64,000 nt of DNA from Terripilifer ovatus (lineage in GTDB: Bacteria > Pseudomonadota > Alphaproteobacteria > Rhizobiales > Beijerinckiaceae). The stretch is taken from assembly GCA_029222685.1 (NCBI GenBank), contig JARHVB010000008.1, positions 326,685 through 390,684 of the forward strand, read 5' to 3'. Positions within the stretch are counted from its first letter, which is position 1. Every line of letters starts with the position of its first letter. A model generated the notes under the pieces. That model did not search any database, was not told where the DNA came from, and worked only from the letters and a program-made list of their open reading frames with translations. Of the stretch, positions 17,000-26,068 are shown in pieces. A program made the translations under genes and the position numbers.

Positions 17000-17689
17000 T
17001 CAAGCCACCTTGCGCGTCAGCTTTGCCAGATGCGCGATAACGTCGTCCGCATGCATCACATCGGCATATTTGTGATGCAGGTCGAACAGATTGACCTTGT
17101 GGCTAAGCATCGAGCGGTCATAAGTGCATTCCTCGACCAGCGTATTGTGAAAGCCGTAGGAATAGGCATCGACAGTGGTGGCGCGCACGCAGCCCGATGT
17201 GCTCTCGCCCAGCAGGATCAGGCTTTCGACCCCAAGCCGGTGCAGATGGGCGATCAGCGGCGTGCCGAAGAAGACCGATGCACGCTCCTTGTAGATAACG
17301 AGCTCACCCGGCAGCGGCGCCACTTCATCCTTGATGGCATAAAGGTCTTCGGTCTCGGAATTCTTGCGGCGGTTGGTCGATGCCACGCCTGCTGTGTCTG
17401 CATGGCGCGTCGAATAGATCACCGGAATGCCGGCTGCGCGCGCCGCCGCGAGCAGGCGCTGCGTCGGCTCGACAGCCCGCCAGGCGTTCTCGCCGCAAGA
17501 CCCCGCATATTCGCGATTGACCTCGCGCACCGGCCGGTTCCCGCCGAGGTAGGCCTTGTTGTAAAGATCGATCGCAAGAATGGCCGGCCGCGCGCCCACA
17601 TAGGTTTCGCGGTGATAGGCCTCGTAGATCTCGCGGATTTCGTCGTCGATCACATCATTCCAGCAATGATCGTTGAAATCCGGGGCCAT
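17000..17689 (-). CDS. Cysteine hydrolase, isochorismatase fold (N-carbamoylsarcosine/maleamate amidase-like)
   Basis: 229 residues. The catalytic triad is visible: Asp41 (LAIDLYN), Lys134 (YKERASVFFGT) and Cys167 (TSGCVRATTVDA). An N-terminal extension of about 30 residues resembles the N-carbamoylsarcosine amidohydrolase subgroup rather than PncA. It hydrolyses an amide or carbamoyl C-N bond in the cytoplasm. AGGAGC precedes the ATG. It is the last gene of a likely minus-strand run 21423-17000; the creatinase-like M24 gene at 9445 makes a C-N hydrolysis theme worth noting, though the link is inference. Confidence 0.88.
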   Translation of the reverse strand: MAPDFNDHCWNDVIDDEIREIYEAYHRETYVGARPAILAIDLYNKAYLGGNRPVREVNREYAGSCGENAWRAVEPTQRLLAAARAAGIPVIYSTRHADTAGVASTNRRKNSETEDLYAIKDEVAPLPGELVIYKERASVFFGTPLIAHLHRLGVESLILLGESTSGCVRATTVDAYSYGFHNTLVEECTYDRSMLSHKVNLFDLHHKYADVMHADDVIAHLAKLTRKVA

Positions 17690-17733
17690 TTTCTGCTCCT
17701 GTCGCGAGTGCCTGCAGTGGTGATTAAGCCAGT

Positions 17734-18537
17734 CTATTCCAGCCGCAGGTTGTTGGAAAAGTCATATTTGACGGAAGAATTTGCACCATAGCGCTGAATG
17801 ATGCGGTTGCGATCGAAAGCCGGGTCGAGCACCTGCGCCAGAAATGCCCGCTGGATGGCCCATCCGGCTTCGGCCTGTTCGCGGCGATAGCGCCCTGGCA
17901 TGGTGTCATTGAGCCAACCGTGCGGCGCATCGGGCATGACCTCGATGGTGAAACTCTTGTTCGCCGCCTCCAGCGTGTTGCGCAGCCGCCGCACATGATC
18001 GAGCGAGATGATATGGTCCGCCTCGCCGAAAAGGCCCAACACCGGACAGTCGATGTTGCTTATGATCTCTTCGAGCCCTACCGGAAATTTGGCATTCACC
18101 TGCCATTCCCGGTCCTGTGCCGCGCCATACCAGCAAAGCGCAGCCGAGACGGCACGATGCGCTGCAAGCACCAGCGGGTGCCGCGCCGTCTGGCACACGC
18201 CCATCGCCACAAGCCGCGACGGATCGGCCTGCGGCACCTGCGCCACAGCCTCGATTGCCGCATCGAAATATTCGAGCGCTTCGGGATCGGTCATGTCGTA
18301 TCCGGCATCGCCGCGATGGAGGGCTGCCTGATCGGGATGTTTATGAAAAAAATCCGGCGCGATGCAGACGAACCCTTCGCGCGCATGACGCTGCGCCAGA
18401 TCCAGCGTGTGCTGCACCAGGCCATAGCGTTCATGCATCTGGATCATCACAGGCGCTTTGACGGCATCCTCCGGCATGGCCAGAAATGCCGGCAGATCAC
18501 CGGAACACGTGATGCGCTTGGTAATGATTTCGATCAT
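17734..18537 (-). CDS. Dienelactone hydrolase family protein
   Basis: 267-residue alpha/beta hydrolase. The nucleophile Cys115 lies in GVCQTARHP, where most relatives have GxCxGG, so the nucleophile elbow is atypical. The acid Asp174 (FGEADHIIS) and His206 (APHGWLN) are present. The MPEDAVKAPVMIQMHERYGL opening is typical of DLH. It probably cleaves a lactone or ester formed during ring-cleavage catabolism. It lies 15 nt from the APH-type kinase gene, with AGGAAAG upstream of the ATG. Confidence 0.85.
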   Translation of the reverse strand: MIEIITKRITCSGDLPAFLAMPEDAVKAPVMIQMHERYGLVQHTLDLAQRHAREGFVCIAPDFFHKHPDQAALHRGDAGYDMTDPEALEYFDAAIEAVAQVPQADPSRLVAMGVCQTARHPLVLAAHRAVSAALCWYGAAQDREWQVNAKFPVGLEEIISNIDCPVLGLFGEADHIISLDHVRRLRNTLEAANKSFTIEVMPDAPHGWLNDTMPGRYRREQAEAGWAIQRAFLAQVLDPAFDRNRIIQRYGANSSVKYDFSNNLRLE

Positions 18538-18552
18538 AGTCTTTCCTGACTT

Positions 18553-19566
18553 CTAGCTCTCACGCGCCAGCATTGCCGCCCGGCGGGCGAAATTCAACGC
18601 CAGATGCGCGACCTCGGCGGCGTTTCCTCCGGCCGCATTTCCAGCTTTGACGCGCGCGGCTATACCTTCGAAAATCACAGCAAAACGAAACAAGGCGAAT
18701 GCCATGTGAAACGGCCTGAAAGCGAGCGGCCGCCCAACCACCTCGACATAATCTTCGATGAACGCCTGCTGCTTCGGCAGGCCGAGCACCGCCAGATCCT
18801 CACCCAATATGCCGCCATATTCGTCGGCAGCGCTGTGCCAGATCATGCAGAAATGCGCCACATCGGCGGCCGGATCGCCGAGCGTCGACAATTCCCAGTC
18901 GAGCACCGCGATGACTCTCGGCTCGCTTGGGTGAAACATCAGATTGCCGATGCGGAAATCGCCATGGACGATGGTCGCAGGCCCGGCAATGGCCAGATGC
19001 CGCGGCAGCCAGTCGAGCAGGAAATCGACATCGGCAATCTCCCGCGTTTTCGACATCTGCCATTGCTTCGACCAGCGCGCCACTTGCCGCTCGTAAAAGC
19101 CATCGGGCCGACCGAATCCCTCGAGACCGGCGCGTGCCCAGTCGACCTTGTGCAGCAGCGCCAGGGTCTGCGCGGCGGAGCGATACATCTGCCGGCGCTC
19201 GTCCCGCGGCGCATCCGGCAGGCGGCAGTCGTGAAACACGCGCCCGTCAAGCCGTTCCATCACATAGAACGGCGTGCCGATGACCTTGGCGTCGGCACAG
19301 AAATGCAGCATCCGCGGCACCGGCACATCGCTCACCGCCAGGGCCTGCTGGATGCGAAATTCGCGATCGACCGCATGGGCGGAGGGCAATAGCGGCCCCG
19401 GCGGCTGCTTGCGCAGAACCAGGCTCGATTCGGCGCCCGTCACGAAAAACGTCGGATTGGATTGGCCGCCGGCAATGCGCTGCAGTGTCAAAGGCCCGCG
19501 AAACGCAATCGCCGTTTCGAGATAAGCCGCAAGATCCTCGATGTTGAACTCGATCTCTCCCGGCAA
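18553..19566 (-). CDS. APH-family phosphotransferase (ACAD10/11-type kinase domain)
   Basis: 337-residue aminoglycoside-phosphotransferase-fold kinase. ATP-binding Lys53 ([14 protein letters not shown]), catalytic HGDFRIGN (201-208; Asp203, Asn208) and [12 protein letters not shown] (Asp223) are intact. This wording is that of the ACAD10/ACAD11 kinase group, which phosphorylates 4-hydroxyacyl-CoAs on the way to beta-oxidation, rather than antibiotic kinases. A TTG start at 19566 follows AAGGGAG by 7 nt. No acyl-CoA dehydrogenase gene is adjacent. Role: probable hydroxyacyl-CoA or hydroxy-acid phosphorylation (inference). Confidence 0.85.
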   Translation of the reverse strand: MPGEIEFNIEDLAAYLETAIAFRGPLTLQRIAGGQSNPTFFVTGAESSLVLRKQPPGPLLPSAHAVDREFRIQQALAVSDVPVPRMLHFCADAKVIGTPFYVMERLDGRVFHDCRLPDAPRDERRQMYRSAAQTLALLHKVDWARAGLEGFGRPDGFYERQVARWSKQWQMSKTREIADVDFLLDWLPRHLAIAGPATIVHGDFRIGNLMFHPSEPRVIAVLDWELSTLGDPAADVAHFCMIWHSAADEYGGILGEDLAVLGLPKQQAFIEDYVEVVGRPLAFRPFHMAFALFRFAVIFEGIAARVKAGNAAGGNAAEVAHLALNFARRAAMLARES

Positions 19567-19602
19567 ACCTTCACTCCCTTCGCGTAGCGGCCAAACCTCA
19601 TC

Positions 19603-20586
19603 TTAATCGAAACGCACGCCAGCTTCCTTCGCCGCATTGACGAGCCGGGTCGAAATTTCGACGGTCCTGGAGATGCGCTCCGCCACCTGCGCCGGACTGC
19701 CACCAAGGGCCACCTGCCCGCCATCCTCGATCCTGGCGCGAACCTCGGGAACTTGCAGCGCCGCAACGGCGGCGGCGTTCAGGCGATCTACGATCGCTGC
19801 CGGTGTCCCCGCAGGCGCCCACAGCGCGGCAAATGTCGGCACGGTGTCGAAACCGGGCAAGGCCTTCGTCAGGTCCGGCACGGGCGCCAGACCGGCCGCC
19901 ATCTGGCCCGCGTCGATCGCGATCGGCCGCACCCGTTTGGCGATGATCTGCGATTGGATCGTACCACTCGAGACGAACGCCATATCGAGTTCGTTGGCGA
20001 TCAGCGCCTGCACGCCGGGCGCAAATCCCTTGTAGGGTACATGGGTCATCTTGATGCCTGCGGCGAGATTGAGCGTCTCCCCCAGCAGATGCGGGATCGA
20101 GCCATTGCCCGGCGAACCAAAATTCAGCTTGCCCGGATTGCTCTTCGCATAATCGATGAACTGCTGCAGGTTCTGCACCGGCAGCGCATTGCGCACCACC
20201 ATCACCATCGGCGAGACGAAGACGTCGGTCACCGGCGTGAAATTCTTCCGCACGTCGAAGCGCGCATCAGGCGAGGTCAGCGGCCCCATCACGATGCTGC
20301 TGGTGACGTTGAACAGTAACGTATAGCCATCGGGCTTCGCGCGCATCACCTGTTCGGTGCCTAGATAGCCGTTGGCGCCAGGCTTGTTCTCGATGATGAG
20401 CGGCTTGCCGAGCTGCTTCTCCATATGCGGCTGCAGGAAACGGATGTAGCTGTCCACCGCACCCGGCGGCCAGGGCGCGAAGATCTGAATCGGCCGCGAG
20501 GGAAAGTCCTGGGCAGTGGCGGGCGCAAAGCCATGCACTGCGAAAGCCAGAACGCCCGTTAGAATTGTCGCGGCCAGACGCTTCAT
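19603..20586 (-). CDS. Tripartite tricarboxylate transporter substrate-binding protein (Bug/TctC family), orphan
   Basis: 327 residues with a Sec signal (about residue 25, ATA-QDFP). The mature sequence has the Bug landmarks FPSRPIQIFAPWPPGA, FTPVTDVFVSP, LNFGSPGNGSIPHL and ELDMAFVSSG. Strong ribosome-binding site GGAGGGAGGGG; ATG 20586 is therefore chosen. TctA/TctB membrane genes are missing, as for most Bug proteins in such genomes. A 17-nt hairpin (20605-20621, AGCGAC/GTCGCT) lies just upstream, in the otherwise featureless 20587-20691 gap. Confidence 0.9.
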   Translation of the reverse strand: MKRLAATILTGVLAFAVHGFAPATAQDFPSRPIQIFAPWPPGAVDSYIRFLQPHMEKQLGKPLIIENKPGANGYLGTEQVMRAKPDGYTLLFNVTSSIVMGPLTSPDARFDVRKNFTPVTDVFVSPMVMVVRNALPVQNLQQFIDYAKSNPGKLNFGSPGNGSIPHLLGETLNLAAGIKMTHVPYKGFAPGVQALIANELDMAFVSSGTIQSQIIAKRVRPIAIDAGQMAAGLAPVPDLTKALPGFDTVPTFAALWAPAGTPAAIVDRLNAAAVAALQVPEVRARIEDGGQVALGGSPAQVAERISRTVEISTRLVNAAKEAGVRFD

Positions 20587-20691
20587 GTTGACCCCTCCCT
20601 CCGCAGCGACTTGGCGTCGCTTCGTTTCCGCCGGGATCAGACCATCGCCGGCAGCGGCTGACAAGTGCTGCCGCCGCCGACAAGAGATCCG

Positions 20692-21423
20692 TTAGAACTT
20701 GCCGCCGAAAGCGTCCTCGATGAAAGCATGGGCCAGGTTGTAGCCATGCCGCATCGCCGGCTCGTTATATTGCGAGACGCCTGGCCGGTTCGCGGCAGCA
20801 TCGGTGAAACTGTGGCAGACGCCGCCGAACGTCAGCATGTTCCAGCATGCACCCGCGGCCGTCATTTCCTCTTCAAGCGCATCTCGATCGGATTTCGGCG
20901 CAATCGGATCCGTCGCGCCATGGACCACAAGCACGATCGCTTTCACATCGCCCTGTTTGGCCGGCATCGGCGTCTTCAGATTGCCATGGAAGCTGACCAC
21001 ACCGGCAACATCCGCGCCGGAACGCGCCAGATCGAGCACATTGGCGCCACCGAAACAGTAGCCGAAGGCCGCACGGCGCTTGATGTCGCCGATGCCGCGC
21101 TTCTGCGCTTCCAGCGTCATCGCATCAAGGCCGGCGACAATGCGCTTGCGGGTTTCCATCGCGTCCGCGCTCAGCGGCGCCAGAAACTCCATCGGCACTT
21201 CCTTCCCGGTCGGACGCTTTCCTTCGCCATACATATCGGCCAGCATCACCACGTAACGGTCGCCGGCGAGCATCTTTGCCGTCTCGATGGCTCGCGGCGT
21301 GATCCCCGCCCAGTTCGGCGCAACCAGCAACAGCGGACGTGGCCCCTTGACGCTGTCGTCGTAGATCAACTGTCCACGGCAATCGAGACCGGAAACCGAA
21401 TAGGCGACGCTTTCAACCTTCAT
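20692..21423 (-). CDS. Dienelactone hydrolase family protein
   Basis: 243 residues. The catalytic triad is Cys123 (GYCFGG), Asp172 (GATDPIAP) and His204 (GVCHSFTD), all canonical, unlike the DLH homologue at 17734. LLVAPNWAGITPRAIETAKMLA replaces the common HxxxGL opening. GGGAGGG lies just before the ATG. First gene of the likely run to 17000; the substrate is probably a lactone from aromatic breakdown, or an ester. The 62-nt gap to the glycosyltransferase stop shows nothing notable. Confidence 0.88.
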   Translation of the reverse strand: MKVESVAYSVSGLDCRGQLIYDDSVKGPRPLLLVAPNWAGITPRAIETAKMLAGDRYVVMLADMYGEGKRPTGKEVPMEFLAPLSADAMETRKRIVAGLDAMTLEAQKRGIGDIKRRAAFGYCFGGANVLDLARSGADVAGVVSFHGNLKTPMPAKQGDVKAIVLVVHGATDPIAPKSDRDALEEEMTAAGACWNMLTFGGVCHSFTDAAANRPGVSQYNEPAMRHGYNLAHAFIEDAFGGKF

Positions 21424-21485
21424 ATGGGCCCTCCCGAATTGTCATTGCCGCACCTTCCGTGGCGCAGCTCTGCATATTAATCAAA

Positions 21486-23609
21486 TTATAAATTAGCCAG
21501 TATCACGCTTTCAAGAGCGTCCAGGCGGGCATCCGGATTGTCGCTTGGAAAATAACAAAGAGCCAGCAGACCGAAAAACATTCTCCGATTCGGCTGGGCA
21601 TGCTTGAAATCGCGGTCCTCCCTCTCGAGGCGCAGGCTGATCGCACCTTTCGCATCGGTCCTGGCCTGCACTTTCACCCAGACATCCCGGCCGAGCTTCA
21701 CATCGATGCAGACATTTCCACCACCATGGCGATCATGCACCACAATCGACCCCTCGTTCCTTGGTGGAGAAATCCGCACACACAACAGTATGGAAACCTG
21801 ACACTCTTCCGGCAGGTCGGTGGCAAATGAAACAAAGGCCTCGGGCCGAGCCGCCCAACAGCCCCAATCATCATTGGCGTACCAACCCTCCTTCAGAGCG
21901 AACTGAGGCGTGGTTTGACGCCTCAGGTCGGCTGGCGTCAGATCGCGAACGTCGCTACTGAATTTAAGGACACGGGCAGACGGAATCAGGATATCCGCCG
22001 ATCGCTTTCGATCGGAAATCTGATCGGCGAGCGTATGGATTTTGTCGATCAGATTGCACGTCACGTCATCCCACGTTCGGGCGCGGAATTCGGTCCGGAC
22101 ACGCTCCGCCCAACTGGCCAGACCGGGCCGATCGAACACTGCCTGTTCGATAACGGACGTAGCTTCGTCAGGCTGGCGCGGATCGAAATAACGAACGAGC
22201 GAACCGCCGACCTCGGGAATTGAAGTGGAATTGGAGGCGATGCATGGAGCACCAAAGAACAGGCTTTCGCCGACGGGAAGACCCCAACCTTCAGCAAAAC
22301 TTGGAAATACTGTAAAGAGACAATGCTTGTAAAGGTGAACGAGTTCATCGTCGCCAACGTTGCCAAGGACGACGATCTTGCCGTCGACATTGTTCGAGGC
22401 TTTCAGGCCATTGCGAAATTCGTCGGTTCGCCATCCCCATTTGCCGGCGAGTACCAAGGCGGGAATTCTGCCGGCATATTTCTTGTTCAATCTTTGCCAT
22501 ATCTTAAGAAGAAGAATGTGATTTTTGCGCTTCTCGATCGTTCCGACACACAAGACAAACTCCGTCGGCAGTGTTCGCCGGGAGGTTTCATCTGGATCAT
22601 CTCTCTTCGAACAGACGATGTCATGGGCGAGCGGAACCGGCGCCATAGGAACATCGTCGCGGGATAGCGACAGCAACACCTTCCGCAGTTCATTTTCCAC
22701 GAAAACCGAATTGGTGCAGGCGAAGTCGAGGATCGCCAGAACATCCCTAAGCTTGCTCATGAAATCCCGCCGCGTCGTCGCCGTGACAAACTCCTCATGC
22801 GTGAACGGGATGAGGTCATGGAAATAGACGCCCAGGCGCACCCCGGCCACGCGCAGCGTGTTCAACAGCGGCAGATATCCGCCACCGATCCAGAAAGCGC
22901 CAAGTACCATGACGATATCGTTCTTGCGGCACGTCACCGGCCGTCCACCCCAGGCGATCGCATCCAGCAACTTCTTGAGCGCCGGCTCGGAAACCGGCGC
23001 GGCAGCCAGAAAATCGATCAGTTCGCAGATGTCGCCGCTGAACGCCTGGCGCAACTCCTTGCGTGCATCGTCATAGAAAATATACTCGAACTTGTGCCCT
23101 ATGCCGCGTTCGATGAGCGATGTGAACACCCCCGTCTGCAAGCGCTGCATGCCGGTAATGCGGACATTCTGGCGCAGATAGACAAGCAGATCGGTCAAAT
23201 CGAAAAAGATCCGCGGCTGCGGCGACGCCATTTCGCCACCTGACAATCCCGCCCGTGCGAGGTTCGATTTTGCGCTCAGTATTTTACCATCGCGCAGTTG
23301 CAGCGCCCCGAGACGCGATAACGCATCGGCGTCGCGTTCATCGAGCCCCACGGCCCTGCGATAGCAGAACGCGGCTTCTTCGAAGCGCCCGAGGTTTTCC
23401 GAACTGATGCCGGCATTGCGCCAGATACGATGGTCCTGCGTATTGGCAAGCAGATCGGTTTGATAGGCCTTGCGCGCCTTGCGCCATCTGCCGGCAGCAA
23501 AATAGGCGTCACCCTTCGCGGGATCGACTCCGGCAAGCCTCGCCAGCAGCGCTCTACCGCGCTGAGCAAGTTTCTGCATGACAGGGACGTCTGGAACCGA
23601 AACGCTCAT
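21486..23609 (-). CDS. TPR-glycosyltransferase (GT4-type) of the capsule locus, copy A
   Basis: 707 residues in three parts. Residues 32-120 form TPR-like helices. Residues about 132-540 are a GT-B glycosyltransferase with a Rossmann C-lobe (FVLCVGTIEKRKN, VVLGNVGDDELVHLYKHC) and the GT4 EX7E motif, Glu440 and Glu448 in EGWGLPVGE. About 550-707 is an unassigned, probably beta-rich domain with WYANDDWGCWAARP. No transmembrane segment. It is a close relative of the next gene upstream in domain order and motifs. It probably adds a sugar to the exported polysaccharide using an NDP-sugar, possibly GDP-D-rhamnose (inference). Confidence 0.85.
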   Translation of the reverse strand: MSVSVPDVPVMQKLAQRGRALLARLAGVDPAKGDAYFAAGRWRKARKAYQTDLLANTQDHRIWRNAGISSENLGRFEEAAFCYRRAVGLDERDADALSRLGALQLRDGKILSAKSNLARAGLSGGEMASPQPRIFFDLTDLLVYLRQNVRITGMQRLQTGVFTSLIERGIGHKFEYIFYDDARKELRQAFSGDICELIDFLAAAPVSEPALKKLLDAIAWGGRPVTCRKNDIVMVLGAFWIGGGYLPLLNTLRVAGVRLGVYFHDLIPFTHEEFVTATTRRDFMSKLRDVLAILDFACTNSVFVENELRKVLLSLSRDDVPMAPVPLAHDIVCSKRDDPDETSRRTLPTEFVLCVGTIEKRKNHILLLKIWQRLNKKYAGRIPALVLAGKWGWRTDEFRNGLKASNNVDGKIVVLGNVGDDELVHLYKHCLFTVFPSFAEGWGLPVGESLFFGAPCIASNSTSIPEVGGSLVRYFDPRQPDEATSVIEQAVFDRPGLASWAERVRTEFRARTWDDVTCNLIDKIHTLADQISDRKRSADILIPSARVLKFSSDVRDLTPADLRRQTTPQFALKEGWYANDDWGCWAARPEAFVSFATDLPEECQVSILLCVRISPPRNEGSIVVHDRHGGGNVCIDVKLGRDVWVKVQARTDAKGAISLRLEREDRDFKHAQPNRRMFFGLLALCYFPSDNPDARLDALESVILANL

Positions 23610-23663
23610 CTGGCCTCAACTGTCAGCAAGGCAAATGTTGGCATGTCAATCAGCCGACATGGA

Positions 23664-25850
23664 TCAAACGATCGCCTCAAGGCTCGTCGCCCCAATTTGA
23701 TCGCGCAATGCTGGCAATTGCTCGGTCGCCGTATAGACGATAGCCGATATTCCCACAAAGAGTGCGCGATTAGGCTCGACCTGGCGATAGCCCGCGTCCA
23801 CGCGTTCGATCTGCAGTTCGACTTTTCCTTCAGCACTAACTTGCGTTTGCAGAGCAATCCAGGCTGACTTCGCTGTATCGATCCTGGCGGTCGTCTCCCG
23901 CCTGCTTGCGATGTCCCGCAGAGCGACGGTCCCCATTTTCAATGGCGGAGCCGGCCGTACCAGGACGAGAATGGAGATTTCGGTTCCCGCCGCAAAATCC
24001 GTTTTGAACTCGACATTCGCGACCGGGCGCGACGACCAGCATCCCCAATCTTCTGCGCCATGCCATCCCGAGCGCAACGCAAATCTGTTTGCTCGTTGTT
24101 CCCAGCCTGCCAGCGTGGCCCCAACAGCCGCCTCGGCCGGAACCGGAACCGAGCCGAAGTGATAGACCTTGCCGGGCGCGAGGAGCACATTCAGCAATCT
24201 GTCTCTGTCGCGAACGGCAGCGGCCGAACGCTGCACCGTGTCGAGCAGGACGTCGGTCACTTCATCCCAGGTTCGCGGCTTGAACTCGCGCACGACCTGC
24301 GCAGTCCATGCCGCAAGATCTTCCCGATCCATCAACGGTTTTTCGATGATCCTTAAGGCACCGGCGCAATCTTGCGGATCGATATAGCGCACGAGCGGAC
24401 CGCCAACTTCCGGCAACGAACTGGCATTGGACGCGATGCAAGGCTTGCCGCAAGCCAGGCTTTCGCCGACCGGCAAACCCCATCCCTCGACGAAGCTTGG
24501 AAACACCGTAAACAGGCAATGCCGGTAAAGATAATCCACCTTCGCATCGGACAGATTGCCGAGGACGAGGATTTTGCCGGACAAAAACTTCATGTCCTCG
24601 ATCTTCTGCCGAAAGGCCTCGATCCCCCACCCCCATTTCCCGACAAGGACAAGAACCGGAGTCCGATCGCCATATCGGGCGTAAAGCTGCGTCCAGACAT
24701 CCAGCAGCAGCATATGGTTCTTGCGCGCCTCAAGCGTGCAAACGCAGAGAACGAATTCCTGCGGCAGTTGACCGATAAATTCCGGTTCGATCTTGCCGTC
24801 GCCACTTTCCGGCGGATCATGCGCCAGCAACACCGGCGAAACCGGAATCGATTTACCGAATTGACCGTTCAGAACCGCGCGCACTTCGCGGGCGACGAAA
24901 TCAGAAATAGTGAAAATGAAGTCCGCACCAATCAGTATATCGGCGAACCGGCCCAGCACGAGCTGCAAGGCACTCGTGGGAACGAACTGCGGATGCGTCA
25001 CCGGAATGAGATCATAGATATAGACGCCAACGACAATTCCCCGGCTCTTCAGATCGATCAACGTCTGGACGTAGTCTATTCCAATCCAGAACGCGCCCAG
25101 AATGAGAAAGATGTCATCCTTCTGAAGACTTATGGGCTTCGATTCGCGTTCAATAACTGTGAGAGGAAGCTTGTAGGTTTCGACGCTGGCATTGGCGCGG
25201 CCGGTGGCGTCGATCAAAGCTGCCAATTGCTCGTCGTCGATGCGATAGATCTGGCTCTGCCCGTCCCGGCAGAAAACGAATGTCATATCGTCGCGACGGA
25301 ATGACCTGAACCAATCTGCAATAACACACAGCTCCACGCGCTGGATGCCGGTCGCGCGCACGTTTTCGCGCAGATAGGCGAGGAGATCGGAAATATCGCA
25401 ATATATCCTGGCGGCCGGGTGCCTACTATTCGGAAGCTTGTCGAGAAAGCGCGATCCCGTTCGCCGGATATCCTCCGCATCCAGGACGAAACTCGAATCG
25501 GCCAGAAGCGCCCGCCGATATTGCGCAAGCGCGCGGAACGGCTGTCCGGACTCATCAAGGAGGCGCGCCAGGGCGACATGCGACGTGGCAGCCCCAGGAT
25601 CAATCGCGATGGATTTCCGCAAGCTTGCTTCCGCGTCGACAATGGCGTTGCCGGCCTGCTGCATCAGGCCCAGTTGCAGCCATGCTACGGAATCGCGGGG
25701 CTTGAGAGTCAAATGCAGAACAAGGGCCTGGGCAGCTCGACCATATTGGCCGGCAAGACGATATGTCTCGGCTTCCGCTAAAAAGTCCCTTTTCGTACCG
25801 ATGCCGGCGCGAAGCAACACATGTCGCCAGACATCATATAAATCCACCAT
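23664..25850 (-). CDS. TPR-glycosyltransferase (GT4-type) of the capsule locus, copy B
   Basis: 728 residues with the same architecture as the 21486-23609 protein: TPR-like repeats to about 130, a central GT-B domain (DISDLLAYLRENVRATGIQRVE, FVLCVCTLEARKNHMLLLDVWTQL) with EGWGLPVGE, and a C-terminal domain with SGWHGAEDWGCWSSRP. The shared motifs, order and tandem placement (54 nt apart) indicate duplication followed by divergence. Ends at 23664; starts from ATG 25850 at the edge of a 218-nt divergent gap. The gap 25851-26068 is relatively AT-rich and probably holds promoters for both directions, but no clear pair is visible. Confidence 0.85.
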   Translation of the reverse strand: MVDLYDVWRHVLLRAGIGTKRDFLAEAETYRLAGQYGRAAQALVLHLTLKPRDSVAWLQLGLMQQAGNAIVDAEASLRKSIAIDPGAATSHVALARLLDESGQPFRALAQYRRALLADSSFVLDAEDIRRTGSRFLDKLPNSRHPAARIYCDISDLLAYLRENVRATGIQRVELCVIADWFRSFRRDDMTFVFCRDGQSQIYRIDDEQLAALIDATGRANASVETYKLPLTVIERESKPISLQKDDIFLILGAFWIGIDYVQTLIDLKSRGIVVGVYIYDLIPVTHPQFVPTSALQLVLGRFADILIGADFIFTISDFVAREVRAVLNGQFGKSIPVSPVLLAHDPPESGDGKIEPEFIGQLPQEFVLCVCTLEARKNHMLLLDVWTQLYARYGDRTPVLVLVGKWGWGIEAFRQKIEDMKFLSGKILVLGNLSDAKVDYLYRHCLFTVFPSFVEGWGLPVGESLACGKPCIASNASSLPEVGGPLVRYIDPQDCAGALRIIEKPLMDREDLAAWTAQVVREFKPRTWDEVTDVLLDTVQRSAAAVRDRDRLLNVLLAPGKVYHFGSVPVPAEAAVGATLAGWEQRANRFALRSGWHGAEDWGCWSSRPVANVEFKTDFAAGTEISILVLVRPAPPLKMGTVALRDIASRRETTARIDTAKSAWIALQTQVSAEGKVELQIERVDAGYRQVEPNRALFVGISAIVYTATEQLPALRDQIGATSLEAIV

Positions 25851-26068
25851 TCAACAACCCCGCAGTCATTCCAAGTAGTCGCGGTAATGTAAGGCCACAG
25901 CCTTTCGAAGACACACGAAGAAATAGACAAAAACTCTATACAGGTCCACCTGAAGCGCGCTTTGACGGCAAGCTGCCACAGTTCGCAAATATCCTGCCTC
26001 AGGCTCGTGCCGCAACATTATGGCTGCATCGGATCAAGTCGTGAGGAACAAGGTAGGTAGCGCGCGAA

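Noticed and set aside
25851..26068. TTGACG-type -35 in the GT/FkbM divergent gap
   Set aside because: The only match has a 19-nt spacer to a poor -10, so no promoter is called.
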